Of a DNA stretch of 7,203 bases, positions 1 through 5,032 are shown in pieces; positions within the stretch are counted from its first letter, which is position 1, and every line of letters starts with the position of its first letter. The notes beneath the pieces were generated by a model. It saw only the letters and a program-made list of their open reading frames with translations. It was not told where the DNA came from and did no database searches. The DNA is taken from contig DAOWEP010000190.1 of assembly GCA_030638455.1 (NCBI GenBank), positions 1 through 7,203 of the forward strand, in the 5' to 3' direction. The translations under genes and the position numbers were made by a program. The DNA comes from Gammaproteobacteria bacterium (GTDB lineage: Bacteria > Pseudomonadota > Gammaproteobacteria > DAOWEP01).

Positions 1-698
1 GGCATGAGGTTGATCCCATGTCACTGGCCTATAAATCAGGCGATGCCTATCAGGCCAGTGCAGCAGGGCGCAGCAACCAACTGGCGATCTTTTTTGATTC
101 CACAGGGCGTGCATATTCAGTGCCTGCGCATACCTTGCCGTCCGCACGCGGACATGGAGAGCCCTTAAGTGGCAAGTTAAATCCACCGGATGGCGCGTCC
201 TTTGTGGGCGTGACCATGGGTGACCCGAAGGATTTGTATCTACTGGCATCAGATGCCGGTTACGGGTTTGTGACAGAACTGGAAAATATGATCTCACGCA
301 ACAAGGCGGGCAAAAAGGTCATGTCGGTTCCAAAAGGTGCCAGGATGATGCAACCGGTCAGGGTGAGAGAGTATGATGTTGACTGGATTGTTGCGGTCAC
401 CAGTGCAGGCAATATGCTGGTCATTCCGCTTGAAGAAATCCCGCAGATGCCAAAGGGTAAGGGCAACAAGATTATTGGAATACCTTCCGCCAAAGTAGCG
501 TCCCGTGAAGAATATATGTCCGCCATTACCTGTGTGCAGGATGGTGAGTCACTGGTGATTTATTCAGGACAGCGACACAAGACAATGAAACCGGAAGAGG
601 TGGATGAGTATTCAGGGGAAAGAGGTCGTCGTGGCAGTAAATTGCCGCGTGGGTATAGGGATGTAAAGAGCATGGTAGTGCTGGAGCAAGGTGAGTGA
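1..698 (+). CDS. parC: DNA topoisomerase IV subunit A, C-terminal part (5' end outside window)
   Basis: ParC is the DNA-cleaving subunit of topoisomerase IV, which with ParE decatenates daughter chromosomes in the cytoplasm. Only the C-terminal beta-pinwheel domain, which binds and orients DNA, is inside the window; the catalytic tyrosine region is upstream. The frame is open from the first full codon (base 3, reading HEVDP) to TGA at 696-698, so the ATG at 18 is internal and not a start. Recognisable ParC blocks, compared from memory with E. coli ParC, are DSTGRAYSV, TLPSARGHGEPLSGKL, ASDAGYGFV, PKGKGNKIIGIPSA and, near the end, SGERGRRGS, the degenerate GyrA-box-like motif typical of ParC rather than GyrA. 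The gene ends convergently with the lipoprotein gene, 34 bases away. Identification is firm; ParC is preferred over GyrA because of the degenerate box and the KGKGNKII block. Confidence 0.95.
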   Translation, partial: HEVDPMSLAYKSGDAYQASAAGRSNQLAIFFDSTGRAYSVPAHTLPSARGHGEPLSGKLNPPDGASFVGVTMGDPKDLYLLASDAGYGFVTELENMISRNKAGKKVMSVPKGARMMQPVRVREYDVDWIVAVTSAGNMLVIPLEEIPQMPKGKGNKIIGIPSAKVASREEYMSAITCVQDGESLVIYSGQRHKTMKPEEVDEYSGERGRRGSKLPRGYRDVKSMVVLEQGE

Positions 699-732
699 AG
701 TTGTTGTTAGTGTTTATTATTAGCGGAGCAGG

Positions 733-1755
733 TTAGGGTTTAGATTTCTTGAGTTCCTTCAGTGTTTCCAGTGCGCGTTCAGCACGCGAGATACGATCAT
801 GTAGCTGTTCATTTTCTGGCTCAAGTTTTAGTGCATTCTCCCAGACAGTTTTGGCACCTTCAATTTTTCCATTTTTATACAGGATGTCACCTTCTTTCAG
901 GATTTTCGTTACTTTAATCCTGATGTTATTAATAATGGATTGCTTTAGTTTTTCAAGCTCAAAAGGGTAGTCGTTCATTTTTTCAAGCTCGGCGATTAAT
1001 TTTCTTCCTTGTGCCAAATCGTTCTTTTTCAGCGCTTTCTTCATTCCATCTGATAATGTTTTTATTTTCTTTGCGGTTTTCCTGGATCTAAGTTCCAGTA
1101 AGACCAGGCTTTCATTAAGTTCTTTCGTTGGCTTTAACCGGTTTGCAGTGCTCAGGCATATATCTGCAAGATCATATTCTTTTTTTCTTAATGCATTATT
1201 GCCAAAAATCTGTAGTTTGTCGGCAGAGCTTTTTAGCTCATGTTGGGTGCCCGCTATTTTCCATTTTGTGGATTGATTCTGGGGGTCAGCCAGCAACATG
1301 ATCTGATATAATCTCAGGTTCTTTGATAACCATTCGGTTTTTGCAAGCAACAGTTGCGCTTCCAGATTCATGGTGTGTTGCCGCTGTTTGCGCTGCAAGA
1401 CCTTTTGTGCGCGAAGTAATTGCTTGCCGTCAGGATGATTCTGTATTGAGGAATTCAGCAGAGCAATGGCCTCATCCCATTTTTCTTTTGATAATAGCTT
1501 GCGGATATTGGCGGCCTGTTTCCGGTCATATTGTGATGCCTTGATCTTTACCCTTTTAAGGTTCCTTCTGGTTTCTTCGTCGTTAAATATTTTTTCCTGA
1601 AGTGTTAAGACGCTCAGGGCGTGGCCGTATTGATCATTTTCCAGCCACTGATCAATATCTTCCTGGCTGCCCAGCTTGAGCTGTGAAAAGGTTGAACATC
1701 CGGACAGGATGAGCGTCATAATTACTATGCGCAAGCGTGCGGAAGGAAATTTCAT
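733..1755 (-). CDS. Helical/TPR-repeat lipoprotein, partner of the adjacent cyclase
   Basis: The 340-residue product starts with a basic n-region and a hydrophobic stretch ending in the lipobox LSGC (residues 17-20), so Cys20 should be lipidated. Ser21 at +2 rather than Asp predicts sorting to the outer membrane, facing the periplasm. The mature part is almost entirely charged alpha helix, rich in Lys, Leu, Glu and Gln. The clearest TPR-like unit is at about 283-317 (EGDILYKNGKIEGAKTVWENALKLEPEN), with weaker helical-hairpin repeats at about 83-110 and 183-212. The ATG overlaps the TGA of the upstream cyclase gene in an ATGA, and no clear Shine-Dalgarno sequence precedes it, so its translation probably depends on ribosomes leaving the cyclase gene. 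TPR proteins usually hold protein partners; an envelope scaffold or ligand-sensing partner for the cyclase sensor domain is an inference from the coupling. I recognise no named family. Confidence 0.85.
   Translation of the reverse strand: MKFPSARLRIVIMTLILSGCSTFSQLKLGSQEDIDQWLENDQYGHALSVLTLQEKIFNDEETRRNLKRVKIKASQYDRKQAANIRKLLSKEKWDEAIALLNSSIQNHPDGKQLLRAQKVLQRKQRQHTMNLEAQLLLAKTEWLSKNLRLYQIMLLADPQNQSTKWKIAGTQHELKSSADKLQIFGNNALRKKEYDLADICLSTANRLKPTKELNESLVLLELRSRKTAKKIKTLSDGMKKALKKNDLAQGRKLIAELEKMNDYPFELEKLKQSIINNIRIKVTKILKEGDILYKNGKIEGAKTVWENALKLEPENEQLHDRISRAERALETLKELKKSKP
1752..1755 (-). other. ATGA stop/start overlap between cyclase and lipoprotein genes
   Basis: Read on the minus strand, the lipoprotein ATG (1755-1753) shares bases with the cyclase TGA (1754-1752). 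The twenty bases upstream contain no GGAG-like sequence. This arrangement usually means termination-reinitiation and near-fixed stoichiometry of the two products. Confidence 0.9.
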
Positions 1756-3410
1756 AGAAGATATTGTTGATTATCGGAATTCTGGCTTTGATTCATTGAT
1801 TCGTGCTGGGCGGTTAGGCTGAGGGGCATCTGTTCATCAAGCTGAGTTAGAGCCGCGGTAATTTGTCTGTCCATCACGGTTTCATAAATTCCTGTAACGC
1901 TCTCTACGATATAGGTAGTGACGGGTTCGGACTTTCCTCTTATTTGTACGGATTGATGTTTTGTTGCGATGACCCTTTCTTTAATACCGGGTAAGCAATA
2001 GGTTTCCTCCGAAATGATTATCTGATCGGCGCTGGCTTGTGAAGATAACCGGGATGCCAGGTTAACGGCATCACCCACTACTGTGTATTGTAGTCTTTCC
2101 TTTGGCCCCATATTTCCGGCCAGCATTTCGCCTGTATTTACACCAATTCTGAGGTATACAGGAGATTCTCCGCGTGAAATTCGTTGGGCATTCTTTCTAT
2201 CCATTAGTCGTTGCAGGAAAATTGCATATGCTATGGAGTGAAAAACGTGGCTGGTATCTTCTTCAGGTATACCGAAGATAAGCATTGCGCAGTCGCCCAT
2301 GTATTTGTCTATTGTTCCCTTGTATAGATGTATCGTCTGGGTAATGATGGTATAGAATTCATTCAGTAGTTGTGCAACCCCCTGTGGGGTCATGGCTTCT
2401 GATTTGGCTGTAAAACCTACAATATCAACAAACATTACGCTACCGACTACATGTTTTCCATCAAGTTCTACTGGTTCCAGATTATTGATGATCTCTTTTG
2501 TGACATTTGGTGGTACATGGCGTGAAAAGGCATCTACAACCTGTGACTTTTCCAGCATACCTTGTGCCATCAGGTTGAATGAATTCATCAAGTGACCAAT
2601 CTCATCTTTTCGGGCATCCTTGATACGGTAATCATACTGCCCCAGCTCCATTGCACGACTTGCATTCATCAGGCTGTCCAGTGGTCGTGTAAGTCTTCTT
2701 CCCAGAAGGTAAGACATTACAATGCCAAGTATGATAAGGACAATGGTGGCTACTACTATTGAGCGTACAGATTCATATTTGGCCTGGGTCATTGCCTCTC
2801 TGCTGTATGAAATCAGCGCATATCCAAGAATTACATCTCTGAATCTGACCGGGCTAAAAAATGAAACAGCATCCAGTGAACCACTGGGTGAATATTTCCA
2901 TTCCCACTCCAGTATATTTTGACTGCCATTCAGGTGTTTCTTCTCCTGGTTTGAAAAAGGTGCATATGCCTCAAAAGGATTCCTTCCAGAGCTTGAGATG
3001 ATTTTATATTCAGTTGAATAGATTGCGGTGCCCAGAACATTTTCAGCAGCGGCAAGGTTATACGTCAAAATATCCAGTAGCAGAGAGTCATTGGCAAGCA
3101 ATGGCTCTTTTGCAGCTTGCGCCATCTGGTCTACCACTGTTCGACCATATGTGTGAGTCTGTTGGTTTAGAAGCTTGGTCTGGTTATGGATGATTGCAGC
3201 ACCCAGTAGTGACATACCGATGCTGATCATTATGCCAATGGAAATAGCCAGCTTGGTAGAAACGGCTAAACTTGGTGGAATCAAAAGCCCGCCGAAAGAT
3301 TTGAGCCATCCTAAAGGACCACTACTACTATCAGACTTGTGTGCCTGTTCCATGATCACATCTGATGAACCTGTTAACTCGTCCGGATTGTTGCTGTTAG
3401 AGATCACCAT
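1752..3410 (-). CDS. Membrane-bound class III adenylate/guanylate cyclase with HAMP domain
   Basis: The 552-residue protein should make cyclic nucleotide, most likely cAMP from ATP, on the cytoplasmic face of the inner membrane. Order: cytoplasmic N-terminus 1-47; TM1 about 48-74; periplasmic sensor about 75-213; TM2 about 214-236; HAMP about 237-290; linker; class III cyclase domain about 320-475; tail to 552 ending in a Gln/Asn-rich stretch. The catalytic set looks complete: metal ligands Asp329 (FVDIVGFT) and Asp373 (DKYMGD), purine-selecting Lys369 and Thr443 (YTVVGDAVN), transition-state Asn450 and Arg454 (NLASR). Lys plus Thr, in place of the Lys plus Asp of class IIIa, is the class IIIb adenylate cyclase pattern; guanylate activity is unlikely but not excluded. 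The sensor block with KEPLLANDSLLLDIL resembles the extracytoplasmic part of Smp/AhpA-type proteins, a resemblance judged by eye. An in-frame TAG directly precedes the ATG, which fixes the upstream limit; the ribosome binding site is weak. It is first in the operon with the lipoprotein. Confidence 0.93.
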   Translation of the reverse strand: MVISNSNNPDELTGSSDVIMEQAHKSDSSSGPLGWLKSFGGLLIPPSLAVSTKLAISIGIMISIGMSLLGAAIIHNQTKLLNQQTHTYGRTVVDQMAQAAKEPLLANDSLLLDILTYNLAAAENVLGTAIYSTEYKIISSSGRNPFEAYAPFSNQEKKHLNGSQNILEWEWKYSPSGSLDAVSFFSPVRFRDVILGYALISYSREAMTQAKYESVRSIVVATIVLIILGIVMSYLLGRRLTRPLDSLMNASRAMELGQYDYRIKDARKDEIGHLMNSFNLMAQGMLEKSQVVDAFSRHVPPNVTKEIINNLEPVELDGKHVVGSVMFVDIVGFTAKSEAMTPQGVAQLLNEFYTIITQTIHLYKGTIDKYMGDCAMLIFGIPEEDTSHVFHSIAYAIFLQRLMDRKNAQRISRGESPVYLRIGVNTGEMLAGNMGPKERLQYTVVGDAVNLASRLSSQASADQIIISEETYCLPGIKERVIATKHQSVQIRGKSEPVTTYIVESVTGIYETVMDRQITAALTQLDEQMPLSLTAQHESMNQSQNSDNQQYLL

Positions 3411-3423
3411 CTATATGTTTTTC

Positions 3424-3429
3424 ATTATA
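3424..3429 (-). promoter_or_regulatory. Perfect TATAAT close to the cyclase start codon
   Basis: A consensus -10 hexamer on the minus strand ends 13 bases before the cyclase ATG. Transcription from it would start around 3417 and leave a leader of only about 7 bases. The hexamer at the matching -35 position (CATCAG) is poor, so this could be chance in A+T-rich DNA. Confidence 0.2.
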
Positions 3430-3471
3430 TTTTATAAACACCTGTTCTGATGGAGTTTGCTTGCACGCTAG

Positions 3472-3501
3472 TATATAACAGTATGCCATGGACGTTGTGA
3501 A
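3472..3501 (-). promoter_or_regulatory. Candidate sigma70-like promoter of the cyclase-lipoprotein operon
   Basis: On the minus strand TTCACA (3496-3501, five of six matches to the -35 consensus) is followed after 18 bases by TATATA (3472-3477, four of six), directly preceded by TGT, which gives an extended -10 of the TGnTATATA form. A start near 3465 would give a leader of about 55 bases. Overlapping alternatives such as TATACT (3470-3475) exist in this A+T-rich DNA, so the exact box is uncertain. Confidence 0.35.
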
Positions 3502-3614
3502 TAAAAAAATATTGTGATTTTTGGTTCGGTTGAATTCTTCTTATGTAATTGATATTTAAATAAATATGAACAGCGTTGTACGCCCGATTACTGGTACTCT
3601 ATCAAGGTGATATT

Positions 3615-3704
3615 ATGGGATTCAGTATTCCTGTGGTGTTTCGTAACAAGGCGCAGTATGAAGGCAATGGCTCGCCCTTGCCGAGTACAGTACTGCATCG
3701 GTAG
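3615..3704 (+). CDS. Possible 29-codon leader ORF upstream of DUF1015
   Basis: An ATG at 3615 is preceded after four bases by AAGGTGA (3604-3610), a better Shine-Dalgarno sequence than that of the DUF1015 gene downstream. The reading frame gives a 29-residue peptide starting MGFSIPVVFRNKA and ends at TAG 3702-3704, 38 bases before the DUF1015 ATG. The peptide has no membrane segment, no run of a single amino acid as in attenuator leaders, and matches no family I know. It overlaps the hairpin at 3663-3682. It could be a leader peptide, a chance ORF or a gene remnant; the only support is the ribosome binding site and the position. Confidence 0.2.
   Translation: MGFSIPVVFRNKAQYEGNGSPLPSTVLHR
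3663..3682 (+). promoter_or_regulatory. Small hairpin in the DUF1015 leader
   Basis: GGCAA (3663-3667) pairs with TTGCC (3678-3682); inside, after one T-C mismatch, GG pairs with CC around a CTCG tetraloop. That gives seven pairs in 20 bases. No run of T follows, so it is not an intrinsic terminator on the plus strand. It could structure the 5' leader of the DUF1015 mRNA. Confidence 0.3.
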
Positions 3705-3742
3705 AATAGAGGGCTTGATTAACTGGAAACCCGGGAATTGTT

Positions 3743-4984
3743 ATGACCCTGATTCGACCATTTAGAGGCTTGCGCCCCAAGTCAGAATTTGCAAAAGAAG
3801 TAGTGGCGCCCCCCTATGATGTACTAAATTCCGCAGAGGCAAGGGAGCAGGTAAAGGGAAGACCCTGGAGCTTTTTGCATATCTCCAAGCCTGAAATTGA
3901 TTTGCCGGAAGGAGTGGATCCATTTGATGAAACGGTATATTCAAAAGGGGCAGATAACCTTGCAAGGATGATTAAGGAAGAAATCCTGGTGCGCGATTCC
4001 GAGCCCTGCTATTACGTGTATCGCCTGATTATGGGTGACCATGAGCAGACAGGTCTGGTGGCCGTGGCTTCCGTGCAGGATTATGATACTAACCGGATTC
4101 GTAAGCATGAGTTTACCCGGCCCGTTAAAGAAAACGACCGTGTCAGACAAATTGACGCGTTAAATACCCAAACAGGCCCCGTTTTTCTGACTTATCGTAA
4201 TGATATCCGGGTAGACACGATCATTCGTCGTGTAGTAACCGAAACTCCGGATGTTGATTTAACTGCGGGTGGGGGAGTGCAGCATGCTTTATGGAAGATC
4301 TCGGATCACAACATCAATCAGAAATTAACGGAATTATTTGATGCCATGGAATGTTTATATATTGCCGATGGCCATCATCGGTCTGCAGCTGCTTCTCGTG
4401 TGGCAGACATGCGTCGAAAGGAGAACATGAATCACGATGGCAATGAAGACTACAATTATTTTCTTTCGGTAATCTTTCCCGATAACCAGATGCATATACT
4501 GGACTATAATCGCGTGGTTCGTGACCTGAATGGACTGGAAAAGAATGAGTTTCTGGATCAGGTGGGTGAGCGTTTTCAGCTCGAAGAGTCAGATCAGGCC
4601 GTGCGTCCCTCGGATTCAGGAGAGTTTGGAATGTATCTTGATGGGCAATGGTATTATCTGCGTATATTGTCGCGATTAGTTCCAGATAATAATCCGGTTG
4701 CCAGACTGGATGTGAGTCTGTTGGCCGACCATTTAATTGAACCAGTGCTTGGCATCAGTGACCCCAGAACAGACAGCCGTATTGACTTTGTTGGGGGTAT
4801 CCGGGGTTTGAAAGAACTGGAAAAGCGTGTCGATAGTGGAGAAATGGCAGTTGCGTTTTCAATGTTTCCAACCAGTATGGCAGACCTTATGTCTGTTGCA
4901 GATGCCAATGGTGTTATGCCGCCGAAGTCTACATGGTTTGAGCCGAAGCTTGCGGATGGTCTGGTTTCACATGTTCTGGGCTAA
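3743..4984 (+). CDS. DUF1015 family protein (COG4198-type), function not established
   Basis: The 413-residue soluble protein has no signal peptide or membrane segment. Family landmarks in order: RPFRGLRP at 5-12, VAPPYDV at 21-27, KHEFTRP at 121-127, ADGHHR at 208-213, DFVGG at 348-352 and the C-terminal MPPKSTWFEPKL at 392-403. The DGHHR motif is the signature of the ParB/sulfiredoxin-type superfamily, which includes the free-serine kinase SerK of Thermococcus and staphylococcal SbnI. DUF1015 genes often neighbour serA or serC, as I recall. A role in serine or phosphoserine metabolism is therefore plausible but inferred; no reaction can be assigned from sequence alone. The start is ATG 3743 with a moderate GGGA six bases before it; the frame is closed by TGA at 3716-3718, and no better start lies between. 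The gene is complete, divergent from the cyclase and convergent with fimX, so probably transcribed alone. Confidence 0.88.
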   Translation: MTLIRPFRGLRPKSEFAKEVVAPPYDVLNSAEAREQVKGRPWSFLHISKPEIDLPEGVDPFDETVYSKGADNLARMIKEEILVRDSEPCYYVYRLIMGDHEQTGLVAVASVQDYDTNRIRKHEFTRPVKENDRVRQIDALNTQTGPVFLTYRNDIRVDTIIRRVVTETPDVDLTAGGGVQHALWKISDHNINQKLTELFDAMECLYIADGHHRSAAASRVADMRRKENMNHDGNEDYNYFLSVIFPDNQMHILDYNRVVRDLNGLEKNEFLDQVGERFQLEESDQAVRPSDSGEFGMYLDGQWYYLRILSRLVPDNNPVARLDVSLLADHLIEPVLGISDPRTDSRIDFVGGIRGLKELEKRVDSGEMAVAFSMFPTSMADLMSVADANGVMPPKSTWFEPKLADGLVSHVLG

Positions 4985-5000
4985 CTAGATTGTTAATCCA

Positions 5001-5032
5001 GGTTGAAGGTAGCTAATGTTCAGGCTTCAATC
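5001..5032. terminator. Weak inverted repeat between convergent DUF1015 and fimX genes
   Basis: GGTTGAAG (5001-5008) can pair with CTTCAATC (5025-5032), eight pairs including one G-U on the plus strand, around a 16-base loop. It sits across the fimX stop codon, 16 bases after the DUF1015 stop. The stem is A+T-rich and no T run follows on either strand, so termination here is only a possibility suggested by position. Confidence 0.2.

Larger units (their letters stand above)
3411..3742. promoter_or_regulatory. Divergent intergenic region between cyclase and DUF1015 genes
   Basis: This 332-base gap lies between two genes read away from each other, so it must hold promoters for both. The half nearest the cyclase (to about 3570) is very A+T-rich; the half nearest DUF1015 is richer in G+C and holds a hairpin and a possible short leader ORF. 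For DUF1015 I find no convincing promoter. TTGAAT at 3530-3535 and TTGATA at 3549-3554 could be -35 boxes, but neither is followed at 16-18 bases by a good -10 box. No tRNA, repeat array or insertion sequence is visible. Confidence 0.6.

Noticed and set aside
18..20. ATG at 18 as the start of a separate 226-residue protein
   Set aside because: The frame is open to the window edge with ParC-like residues before it, so it is an internal Met of parC.
260..526. An 88-codon open frame on the minus strand inside parC
   Set aside because: It is antisense to clearly conserved ParC sequence and has no ribosome binding site or family resemblance.
699..732. An intrinsic terminator between parC and the lipoprotein gene
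   Set aside because: No stem of five or more pairs followed by a T run is visible on either strand in this 34-base gap.
3495..3530. A CRP/Vfr binding site upstream of the cyclase
   Set aside because: TGTGA half-sites are present, but both point the same way and no TCACA lies six bases after either; reported only as a direct repeat.
3639..3654. An 11-base match (TCGTAACAAGG) to the conserved 3' region of 16S rRNA
   Set aside because: The match ends on both sides at once, no anti-Shine-Dalgarno sequence or other rRNA helix follows, and the length is within chance.
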